Origin: Stratiolaelaps scimitus
Lineage: Eukaryota; Arthropoda; Arachnida; Mesostigmata; Laelapidae
Assembly (NCBI GenBank): GCA_019614645.1
Contig: JABWDB010000005.1
Span: 14,559,001 to 14,623,000 of the forward strand
Reading direction: 5' to 3'
Length of the DNA stretch: 64,000 nucleotides
In this document: positions 53,519-64,000 of the stretch, one piece after another
Position numbering within the stretch: position 1 is the stretch's first letter
How the letters are laid out: every line of letters begins with the position of its first letter
Notes under the pieces: model-generated
Told to the model about the DNA's origin: nothing
Seen by the model: only the letters and a program-made list of their open reading frames with translations
Databases searched by the model: none
Made by a program: the position numbers and the translations under genes

Positions 53519-56500
53519 CTACAACTGTACGTCTCCCGCCGAACTGCTGATGATCTGGCCTCCGTTGTGGCGATCCCATAGTCCACCGGTTGCAGTTGTC
53601 GTCGAGCACAACCGGTCGGTTTCTTTCGGTTCGGCACCGTGGACGTTTTCGTCAGCTGCGCCAGTCATCTTGGACAGCTCACCCCCGCTCGTGGTTCTCG
53701 CCAAAAAGCCCGTACTCCCGGTATCGTTGTTGCTTAGCTCGGTGATGGACCCGCTTCTCGGGTCCAGTTGCTGCAGATCGTGCTGGTGTTGGTACTGTTC
53801 TTTCTGCTGCTGCTGCTGTCGTCGAAAGCTTCCTGTGGTCGCATTCTCGCTACTGGCATTGTGAGATATCTGCGAATGGCCGTGGCTGTGCCGAAATGAT
53901 CTGTTGTTATTCGGCGACGTGCTACCGCTTCCGGGCTTTATCGACTCGCTACTGTTCGTCAGCGTATTCCAGTCTGGTGTCTGTGTGGCGGCACAGCTTG
54001 ACGCGAGGGCTGCAGCCGATTTCGCTGCGGCGCTGGCGATGTTGGCGCCAAGATGCTGGTGACCACCACCACCACTACCATGGTGCTGGCTAGCCAATAC
54101 GCCGTAGCCGATGACACCACCTCCGCTTTGTCCGGTTCCGCCGAGAAGCTCCACATCGTCGGACTGCGTGGCGCACTCGACGTGTCGCCTTTGCATTGAT
54201 TTGAGCACTGCACCACAGCGCTGCTGCACCATGCCTGCCCGTGGTGAATGGACAAAAAACGAGAGAGGAACGAACAAGCGGAAAGAGCATGTTAGATAGG
54301 TAGTGACGCTCATACAATACATGCGCATATGAAAGACTATACATTCTCGATTAAGTACTACTAATCGGGGTGTATTACTCGTGACGTGTCGGTAAATATT
54401 AGCCGAAGGTATAAAGTCGCCCCCACATGCTCAAGGAAAAATGACACTCGATCGGAGCCCATTGAGCAGAACTTCGATGATTTGAAGGAAGGTTTATCAG
54501 AAGTTAGATGTCTGATGTTCGTAAGCGACAGGTTCATGCAGAGCAGAACACTGCGTAGTCGACCACTTCTTTCATCCGGGATCCCGGGGCTTCGAGAGTC
54601 TACACGTATACGTTGTACTGTTATTACTTATAGTATAATATGCTGTTACTGTCTCATGTAGAAGAATACAAGAGGCTGATGCTGATATGCTTCATTTGTT
54701 GAATTCACCATTTTAATTAGGAACATTGGGTGAACCTATTAGAGGCTTTGCGCTCAAATCGGTCTGGTGGATAATCATGCAATCATGTCATTTTCAATCG
54801 TTTTGCTAATATCAGTGAAAACGTTTACGTGTCAAGCATAACTTCAGTCTAGCGACGGGTAATGGAAAACAAATTATTGCCTGTTCACGCCATTCAATCT
54901 AGTTGTGTCCTGGTGTAGAGGAGCTAAATCTAATCAAATTCATTTTCCATCAGATTTCGTGCACATTGTCCTCGCTTCTTCTCCCGCGGCCGATAGTGCC
55001 CTACACGTTGCTGGCACGGCAATGCGTGACCAAATCCATTAGCGGTGAAACAACCTTATTTAGGTCGATATTGCTTATTTCACACGCCAAACTTATCTTC
55101 ACATAATCGTCACTGCGAATGTTATCATCCTGTGATTATCGGCGTTATCACTTTGTTACTTTAATCGTCGTAGCAACACCAATCTCGCTGTTTGAGGGCG
55201 TTTTTTTCTCACCCTAACCATGGCTCGGGCTTGGGACTGATGTAGAATACGAGGACATATTATACACTGGCTAAATATAATATGTACATATAATATATAA
55301 TATGAGAGATATTCATGTCTTTTTATAATGATGATCATGCACGCTCCTTGTCATAGTGGCAAGTAGTAGTGGAAATAGTAATAATGATAATGATAATAAT
55401 AATAATGCTCGTATCTCGTGAATACATCATGCTTGTCCGCTGCGCTATATCAGCGAGTGTGGTCACCTGAACGGTGTTATCCCACCCATTTGTTTAAAGG
55501 AGATGTCTGTATATAGTATTGTACGTCTTTGTGTGCGCTTTATGACGGGAACAAAAAAAAAACGGTTTCGAAACGTAGCGATCAGCAGCAACGAAGGTGC
55601 CCTCGGTAAACCTCACAACTTCGGCCAGCAACGAGCGTAAAGTCATCATCATCCATTCATACTTGTTTCTCCTAATAGGGCTCAAATGATGAAGCTTCAA
55701 ACAAAATGAGAACAGGAAAACGAGAAGAGACAGGGGAGCCCGTCCGCATGTCGTCGCGGGCGCCGGCGCCGCATGCGTGATATATTATGACAAAATACGA
55801 GGTGGCTGCGACTCTGCGGTGACGGTGACAGTGACTCTGAACAAGACGAGCAAACGGGAGGACACCAGCAAAGAGCAAATCTCCCGGTCTGGCCCGGGCT
55901 GAGCCACCCAAGTCGACGTCGTGTCAAGGGCAAGGAAGAACGCACAATGGTAGGTGGTGAAAGGCACTGCGCGAAAGCCAAGCGTATCAACAATGACTGC
56001 TCTTTCATCCCGAAGCGCCCACACTCGTGGCTCCCAGAGAGAGAGAGAGAGAGAGAAAGAGAGAGGGAGAGAGAGAGACCGCCGATCCCACGTCCAGGCC
56101 AAGCCTGTTTGTTTCTTTTCAGGCCCACCCTGCTCGCAGACCGTCTACCCCCTGCTTTTCTCCCAACGCGTTCGTCTCGCGATACTGTCAGACACGATGG
56201 GACATCAAGGACAACGCAAAGGCATAGAAAGCACAGCAATAATAAAAGCAAACAAACGCCGGACTAACGAAAACAATAGGCAGCAATACAATAATAACAA
56301 GGGCAGGCCAGCACTGCTGCTTTCCTATGAGGCACTACCACTACTAGTACTACTATTCATAGGTTATGGAGTACGAGAGAGAGAGATAGAGAGAGAGAAA
56401 TAACAACACGGCTGACTGGCACGGAGAATGAAATAAAGAAAAAAAAAGTTAAAGCGATAAAGCTATACTCGTGTAATCACTAAAGATAACCTATGATATA

Positions 56501-57224
56501 AAATGACATTTTATATTCTGCCCAACTTTGGGCGCACCCGCATTACAATGCTCTGGATAACATACATGCTGTAGTCAGCTCAGTGGATGAGGTTCTATAC
56601 GATTAAAAGGCACAGTCGTTGTGTTGTACCGTCCAGACAGCAGTTGCTTCCATTGAATGCGGAATTAAACCTTTTAAACGCTGCCTGTTTGTTTGCTAGC
56701 TAAAATAACCGTTTTTCGTCGTTTGCTGGTCCATCGCTGTGTGTGTGTGTGTGTGTCGCTCACGCTCAAGGTTGAACCAGCAGTCAGCCTACGCCTTCCA
56801 CCAGCATCAATAACGAAATCTGCTTCCGATCAATCGGAGACAAAAAAAATTGTCGACAAAGAACACCTAGACATGTGATGTGTAGCTCACTTACCGACAG
56901 GCTGTCGAACGTTCTTCTCGGGGTGCAACAAAATGATGTAGAGCTTCGGCGCGAACATGCAGACGAGCGTGACACTCGCCGACAACGAGATTGAGACGCA
57001 CATCACTGTGACGCCGATCGCCAGTTGCGAGGAGCCGGGTCCCGACACGGTGAGGTACAACGGCACAAACGATAACCAGATGATACATGTCGTATACATC
57101 GTGAAGCCAATATATTTTGACTCGTTGAATGCTTCGGGGATTGCCCGGGTCAGCACGGCATATGCTGTGCACACGCAAATCAAGAGGGCTGGATAGGTGA
57201 ACGAGACTAGACACCAGGAAGATC
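53519..57224 (-). CDS. mGluR: Metabotropic glutamate receptor, last two coding exons (5' part outside window)
   Basis: A class C GPCR for glutamate at synapses. Exon 56,895-57,224 (TTTTAG acceptor, GTCG|GTAAGT donor) encodes TM5 (FTYPALLICVCTAYAVL), the third intracellular loop with TRAIPEAFNESK, TM6 (GFTMYTTCIIWLSFVPLY) and TM7 (VMCVSISLSASVTLVCMF). It ends with APKLYIILLHPEKNVRQ, diagnostic of mGluRs. The 2.66-kb intron joins it in phase 1 to exon 53,519-54,234 (GGGCAG acceptor), which encodes a cytoplasmic tail of about 238 residues from GMVQQRC to SAGDVQL. The tail is Gly/Ser/Gln/His-rich and disordered, and its final VQL fits a class II PDZ ligand. The Venus-flytrap, Cys-rich and TM1-TM4 exons should lie beyond 57,224; I did not find them up to 64,000. 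The TM region is intact. Confidence 0.93.
54235..56894 (-). other. Intron of mGluR between the TM5-7 and tail exons
   Basis: 2,660 bp with AT-rich and simple sequence, including (GA)n at about 56,036-56,082 and 56,374-56,400, a (GT)n at 56,738-56,756 and TAATAA runs near 55,380-55,405. The 184-, 149- and 106-codon ORFs around 55,700-56,400 all read through the GA tract and are spurious. No further exon is visible. Confidence 0.6.
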
Positions 57225-60200
57225 CTAAAAGGAGAGAAATAATAACAGAATAAATGAGACACAAGCAACGAACGAAGTGGGAAACAATCGATTTCATAGG
57301 AAAATATATTGGATTAATGATGATCGTGGATCACATGATCGTATCTTCGAGACGTACCGTCTCAACAGCAATATGCTAGCTATGATCATTATGCCGACGT
57401 CGTCTCGTGTGATATGACTAGGCTTTAGCCTTTATGAGGCACAATCCATGTGTGTTAACTCTGATCGACTCGATCAACCAATTGGATTGTTGCCAATCAA
57501 GACGCCATATGTGACACGATGCAATTTTTAGGCAGGCATGATATATAATATGATATATAATACGACGTGGGTGTGTTTCTCTGTCCCGGATTCCCAGTAA
57601 CATCCCTTGAGTTTATTCCGTCTCGTGATGCGTATTGTGTTGAAAGGTCAGGCTCGATTTGTTATTGCATTATTATTAATCGCAACGTGAATCAGATTCG
57701 TAGACATGCCGTTCGTCTAGCTCGATATAACGTCCGTGCTTTCAGCCAGTGGGCCTGCAAACCTGGATAGATTACAGCGACCAGGTGCGAAGGTAGGTAC
57801 TTCGAGCCTCTATTTCTTGCTGACCTCTGCCAGTCATTTCCCGACCCGACAGAGTTTTGTTATCACTCCATATCTATTTATATAGCATTGTCGTCGAATG
57901 TCATATACGGCCAGCAAGAGGACCATGGCCTAAGTGACTAACGTCGTGGCCAAACCATGACCTTCTATGGATGGCTCATAACTCTTTCGCAGATACTGTC
58001 AATAACCGGCACGTCGCTGGAGTGGCCCGCTTTCGTCCGCTCCACCCACCACCGACTCTTGAGTAAGTGCTTCGCGAATCGGTTGTGGTTTAGGGGAATA
58101 TGGCCGCGAGCGAAAAAACGATTCCTTGCGGCTACAAATCTCACCGCTACCACGTTTATTGTCGCTGATAGTACGCCGATGACGGGCTAGCTGGCGACAC
58201 ATCACGGATTGATGCAGGTAGCGTCAAATGTTGCCCACGATCGTTCTGATTTCCGCTACGTGGCACTGCGATGTTACCGCCCTATTGCCCGGCTTATTTC
58301 GGGCACGGGGTCTTATATCCAACTGAGGGGACCTTTGTCTTTCCCTCGGAATGGCCCTCGTCCATCGAGTGGATACGCTACTATACTCACACAACGAACA
58401 TCCCCCTTTGATAAATAATTTCCTTACGTCTAAATAGAATTTTCGCTGCGGAAAGTAGATTTGCCCTTCGTACAACGCATGTCGTTCCAGCACCGGCGAC
58501 GTCTTCCTTTGATCCCTAAGTGTGAGCGCAGCCGGCAACTACGGCCTACTGAATGACTCACTGACGCTAACGGAAAGATACCATAGCATAGTTGGAGCAA
58601 ATTGGTAAATCTTTCAACAGTCAATATGCACCCGAATATAAATCGGTGCTACGTACACCATGCGTCAGAGTTGGATGTTGACATAACGTGTGTCAACAGC
58701 GAACGAAAGTATACCGTTGCATGCTTACGGCATTGAAAGGGCCAGAGCCGTTGTGATGTTGATACGATATCCGGCCTGCCTAGGCTGTGTCCGTACCGTT
58801 TGCCAGTGGACTATGCTGGAGTAACCAGACGCCCATCTGAGCGATGGCGTAACCGACGATACACATCGTTTTGGCTACATAGTATCGCAGAACAGGCCAT
58901 ACTGCGTAATACAGGCAATACTGCGGAACGTGAGACACTTCAAGGGGACACTTCATCCGTGGTTACTGCACAGGTTCCTCTTGATCCAGCCTGTCCGAAA
59001 AAAAAATACACTTATGCCAAGGGGGGATTGACTTCCTCGACTGATCCGAACACTACCACTGTGCGCTTAGGCAGATCATCCTCGCAAGTGTGTCCAGTAC
59101 AATTAGTTATCGTTACGAGATGCTTAAAGATATTTGTGTCTAGGGTAGGTTATTACACCGTGAGCATGAACGATTCATTCTCTCATAATAGTAAACTGCA
59201 ATTCTACTTATTTCATACAGGTTACAACTATGAGATGTGCTGCCCCAAGGCATATACATACATATTTATATAACATATCTGTATAGCTTGTATATGAGTG
59301 CATATCGCGAACAGGGCGCTATTTAATTGAAACTGCATCGCAGCAGCTTCGAGAAAATGCTTCTGTGCTCGTCTGTTCTAGTTAGTAGGTTGTAGAAACG
59401 GACGTACGCTTTGATGCGAAACGGATGTCGGTCGAAGGGGAAAATGGTTCAAAAATGCTCTCGCAAGGCTACTGCAAGAGTCCATTATACATGTGCTATG
59501 GAAGCATTTACATCATTAAACTAGCAGCGATTTCGCTACTCGGTTCTTTCAAAACGCCAGACACTACTGCAGGAACTATTCGCTAGGGAGCCGCCAAACA
59601 AATACATGAGACAGCGTATAATAATACTATCACTCGAAAATATCAATTCAAATATACATTCAAAAATGGCAGTTCAGAGAGAACGAGAGTGTTGCTGAGT
59701 GGTTCTCAAAATATCATTCGCACATTCTCAAGACTAACACTTGGGACATAAGCCACGCCGTACAAACAAATACGATACAACATGGATAATAGACATGAAT
59801 GCATGAACCAATTCTCGACTTGCGGACAGTTCGTGTCCCCTACGAGTGAGCTATAGATGGGTAGGCACTTGAACGCCTACGGAACTCGCACGAAAAGCGC
59901 AAGCAACCAAATACTCACTTGCGAGATAAACCCCGGCAACGCATAGAGGCATACTCGTTTCACGGTGCTCACTGTGTGGCTACCCTGGATTCCCGATCGA
60001 GTGGTGTGTCCTCGTCGCATCGGGCCATACCCCATACACTGTACTCTGTTCTTCATCAAAGCAGACTTACTCGACACCGACGGAATAAATCGACTGAGAT
60101 GGATTTCGTCGACAGTTCCACATGAACCGGCGCTACTCGAAATGAGACCGACAACAGACCCTGTCCCACAACCACGCCGCTTCGCAGAGTCCCGACGGAA

Positions 60201-63200
60201 CATCACCATGCCCAGGGATTGGCTAGCGTAGCGCCAGAACTCGACACCCCGTCGCTGATTAGGCGCAGCTCTGTGTTATATACTCCCGTTTGCTCGATGT
60301 AAAGAAATGTATGCTTTCGTAGCAGCAGGCTGCATAATGTCGGACTGCGTGGACTACCAATCCGTACATGTATCTGCGTATGACGTACTGCTGTTTAATA
60401 AGCAGGACAATGTGTTCTCATGTCGCACTCTCTATCTATTTATCTCTCTTTCTCGCGTTCGAATAGGTGTATGGCAAAGCCCAGTATGCACAAGTGCCAG
60501 TACGTCAAAGCAACATAAGGAAGGATAGTACACTGTAGGCCAGAGAGTCAGCCCGAGAACCTTAAGAGTACACTGTAGGCGCTAGTCTTTGCGGAACGTA
60601 ACAAAAAACACGAGCAGGCTTGGCAAGGAACAACAACTCCTGCCCTGTCCCGACTAATTTGCGTTCGTATTACCACCCAGAAGCGTTCTACCAGGCCGGT
60701 TTGTGTAACTTAATAATGCTCCTTGCTGACGAGTGGCCATAGTGGCCGTGTTTAAAATATGTTGAGGCACTACTTCCAGGCCCGGCAGGCAACGACTGAC
60801 GCCGCACATCAAACGCTGCTGTTACATCAAGACAAGGTACATCTCGAATGCCACTCTAACAACACCGGCTAGAGTGGGACGGAGATATGGCTGTTCCTCT
60901 TCTCATATTCTCGTGAGCCTTTGATTTCAATCTAGTGGCGTTATTCCGTTCCCTTGTAATAGCATTATGAACTGGCTGCGTTGGAGTTGTAGCGACGACT
61001 CGTCTCTCATATAAACTCTCGTACCTCTGCGACAAGTCGACAAAATTGACGAAGTTTCATCGCCCTGCCTATAGTCGGCAACAACTCCTACAAACGTATG
61101 TTGAAGAGATCATGTGAAACAATGTAATTGCTCAATTAGCGTTAATTGCATCAATTGAAAATGGCTGAAATTACTCGATCTGACAACCCAGTCCCGTCTT
61201 TGCGAGGAGACAGATGCAGCATATGACAGAATTGTGCAACCTGGATGAATACTGCCTATGCATAACGCGAACATAGACTGTGTACACTATGAACGAATGT
61301 AACTACATCATCTATGCCCGCTCGGTTCAGTCATGCACTGCATGCTATTATGAAGTCCCGCCCGTACGGGTGGAAAAATGCCATAGCTGAAGGCTATTGT
61401 CATGGTAGACTAGCGGTTGGCATGAAATAGACAAGGGTACAGATAACGCATTTCGTGCGAGATCGTGTTCTTGACACTAATACATATGCTTAGTATAAAA
61501 TAGGAATTGAGGAGAGAGTCTATGGCATGTGACGACGACGACGCGATTTTATTTATTTTTTACAGTGGGCCAAGTGGCATTTTTGCAAGAATGAAAGAGT
61601 GTGCGACTCGCAAGGGGATATGTGCCGAGTTATCTATACAACACATCATCGCCAGCTGGCAAATCCTGCCCTGTTGGTTTCCAGCTAATCTGACCACAGA
61701 TGCTTCGACCTCTTCCGCTACACGCATGGACGCAAGCATGTGCCAATTGCCCTTTTAAGCACAGCGCCACAAGGTGCCGTCGTGAAGAAGCGTCTTGGAC
61801 GTGGATGCAAGGCGAGGTCAGGGGAATGAGAATTAATATGTTCGTCTGGATGGTTTGTCTCCTCTTGTCGCTTCGTCATATATATATATATATATATATT
61901 TATGTTGACTGGTGAACACAGATTTTGATAAAGTATTCCATTTTGTCGATGAATCAGCTCGTACTTCCAGCGGCACCATAATGGATAAAACGAGATCAAT
62001 CTGAGTGTCACCTTGCACTCGATTGTGACCTTGTGCCAATAATAATGCAGTGCCCGTATTGCATTATGTATGCTTTTCTTCTTTTCGCCGACTCGGTATG
62101 AACACTAATGGGGACATGTCTCGTATATATTACAAGACATGTCTCGTATATACTACAACAACACACGCGTTAAGTGTGGCCGTGAATACGATCCAGATCA
62201 TCGACTACATTACTTGCTTTTCGTATCACGTCTATGTGCATGAACAATGCGTTTACATTTTGTTTTTAAACATCTCTTGTCTTTCGCTAATTTGACCTCG
62301 TAATTAATTACGCCCTATAATGGATTCACTGACTATTGTTGGTGGGTAATAGACGAATGCTGTGTGAATGTCGGACCTGAACACGCAGTAGTCGTTATGA
62401 ATCACCGTTTTTCATCAATATAGGGTCCGATGAGGTAGTTGATTCGAGGAGAATAGACTGATCACGGGCTTCACTTGGTCTTCCTGCCAGTCGCGGTCAA
62501 TTTTTTTCGCTAATATAAATTCTAACGTGTCCTGCTCCGGTGACAGAAATACGAACATCCTTGCTATACGAACGTATACAATGACTCTGTGCTAATATGC
62601 TGTAGCACGTTGAATGTTGGTTGCGGTTAGCAGTGTGGCCAGTGAGCATGCCAATACACGACATCCAGAACCACAGACGTACACACGTACGCGGTCGGCA
62701 TTTACTCGCGAGGGAGGCGAATAAGCTCGAGCTGAAGAGAGATAGAGAGATAACTACAGCGGACGTGGTGCGAGTCCCACCTAATTCCCATGCTCATTTC
62801 CCGTGAACGCGTTGTCCACCGGCGGCAGACAGCACTTCTTCGTAGAAAGGCTTAGAACTATTATGGGCTCGACGTAGAAGACTCGCCCGATAGCGTGCGC
62901 TAATATGCATACGTTTCCAATGAATGTAGTGGCGGTCGAGCGAGCGAACCGCTAATATCCACAAACGAGAACCCTGCCTAACTGCTCACACATCTGAAGT
63001 GATCAAGTGACCGGTGCCCGTCGATTCGAATCTTAACCCCGACGTCACATAGGTATATGGACCTCATCCAGAATATCTACTCTGCTTAGTGCCAAAACAT
63101 TAAGCATTCTCTTCTGTGTATACATAAACGCACAGTTAAAAAATACATGGATAGGTTGAAAAACAGTAGCCTCATAGTCCGAGAGGCATCGTTTTGAACT

Positions 63201-63530
63201 GCATCCGCACAGTTCTTCGTGGGGCTCGTTTTTTTTTTATCGACGCCCCTTGTCCACCTTGTACGTTACCATTTCGATGTAGTAGTGTGCTTACAAGCGA
63301 CCACTCCAATAGAAATTTCTCACCATCAGTAAATTACTGGTAATAGTACATATTCGTAGAACTCGTGGATGCCGCTACGATAGAGCTCTGGCGATAAAAC
63401 AGTTCGCGACTTGACTACCTTTCTTTTCCCCCTGATAGGAGTGAAGTTGCGGCGTGATCAATGCAACGCAACGTTCGTAAAGCATATAGCCACCAACCGG
63501 CCTAGTTCACGTCAATGAGCTATTGTTCTA
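57225..63530. other. Stretch upstream of the mGluR TM5-7 exon, no supported exon
   Basis: Expected to be an mGluR intron on the minus strand. I looked for the conserved TM1-TM4 and Cys-rich motifs in the minus-strand frames and saw none. A 23-bp tandem duplication (62,113-62,158) and an (AT)n tract at 61,876-61,902 are present. A 110-codon minus-strand ORF at 59,877-60,209 ends at a reasonable donor (CGCAA|GTGAGTAT) but has no mGluR similarity. Confidence 0.4.
62113..62158. repeat. 23-bp tandem duplication
   Basis: GACATGTCTCGTATATATTA plus CAA is repeated immediately with one substitution. Confidence 0.9.
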
Positions 63531-64000
63531 TTGTACTCTCGTGCAGGTCTCGTTCCATGCCATATGTTCGACGTGGTCTTGCGAACAACAGCCGCAACAG
63601 CAGAACCCATCGCAGTGGTATCAACGACCATCCGAAGGTGGGGCAGAACCGCAAAGATCTGTGTTCCACCACGAATTGGCCAATTAGTCGCCAGTTTGTC
63701 TCACTCGTTGGTTGCAAGTTGGATCCACTGCCCGGGACACAGATGTCACCAGGAGAGCGTTGGCCATGAACACGAAGCTACCAATATGTCTGTTGTCGCT
63801 GGTGCCGCGGTTCGTCGGTCGGCGGTGGTTGGTCTTTTCTGGTGTGGTCACTGAATGGCCTGAACCCAACGGAGCCCATTGATGATCATCATCGAGAAGA
63901 TTCCCCCGTTCAGTTCCTACGACCAGGGTCCACACACACACACAGCATGGCGAGTCCACATCGCGTAGCAGTATCGGCATCGTAGCTTGTTCGCGTAGCA
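63531..64000. other. GC-richer end of window with ORFs on both strands
   Basis: Plus-strand frames of 107 and 84 codons and a minus-strand frame of 98 codons overlap at 63,515-63,980. A plus-strand acceptor (CTCTCGTGCAG, near 63,545) precedes them. None shows a recognisable domain. An exon cut by the window edge is possible, but I cannot decide on the strand. Confidence 0.25.

Noticed and set aside
55697..56403. ORFs of 106-184 codons on both strands
   Set aside because: All cross the (GA)n tract (SLSLSL or RERERE) inside the mGluR intron.
59877..60209. mGluR Cys-rich domain exon on the minus strand
   Set aside because: It has a donor-like end but lacks the characteristic cysteine pattern.
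63684..63980. Upstream mGluR exon on the minus strand
   Set aside because: The phrase VVGTERGNL looked receptor-like at first, but no mGluR motif or matching splice phase supports it.

Overview
This is a eukaryotic, almost certainly arthropod, nuclear genomic window. Exons are short with GT/AG splice signals, there are very many (TA)n microsatellites, tRNA-derived SINEs, mariner and non-LTR retrotransposon remnants, and one clearly recognisable animal gene. A chelicerate such as a parasitiform mite would fit, but that is an impression of style and not something the sequence proves. There are no operons, bacterial genes, rRNA genes or CRISPR arrays. Most open reading frames in the window are chance ORFs.

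Layout. 1-15 kb: gene-poor and microsatellite-rich, with a SINE (2.5 kb), a 3' stub of a LINE (6.5-6.7 kb) and two GC-rich TATA-containing patches (5.4 and 11.15 kb) that could be promoters. 15-28.5 kb: a repeat-built locus. A 120-bp direct repeat lies at each edge (15.17 and 28.31 kb), and a 1.8-1.9 kb repeat block 'B' occurs twice (16.1-17.9 and 24.9-26.75 kb). Between the B copies is a four-exon gene model for a 126-residue secreted protein (18,012-23,628, + strand) whose intron 1 holds a degenerate GC-rich LINE (18.55-21.19 kb). The second B copy is sandwiched between two diverged direct repeats, A and A'. Each carries a splice acceptor followed by a conserved 33-residue ORF that looks like a duplicated terminal exon. 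28.5-50 kb: long non-coding sequence with SINEs, microsatellites and trinucleotide runs, plus a few exon-like ORFs and one puzzling 393-codon ORF (48.0-49.2 kb). 50.95-51.9 kb: an internally deleted mariner. 53.5-57.2 kb, minus strand: the last two coding exons of a metabotropic glutamate receptor (TM5-TM7 and the long cytoplasmic tail). Its upstream exons should lie above 57.2 kb and probably outside the window; I found none up to 64 kb.

Firm calls are the mGluR exons, the LINE and its second 3' end, the mariner, the SINEs and the duplicated blocks. The secreted-protein gene is an inference, but four exons with matching splice phases make it a strong one. It has a signal peptide, four cysteines and a helical mature part. 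I do not recognise its family with confidence; the layout loosely recalls small Cys-containing helical secreted proteins of Acari, such as microplusin-type antimicrobial peptides or OBP-like proteins.
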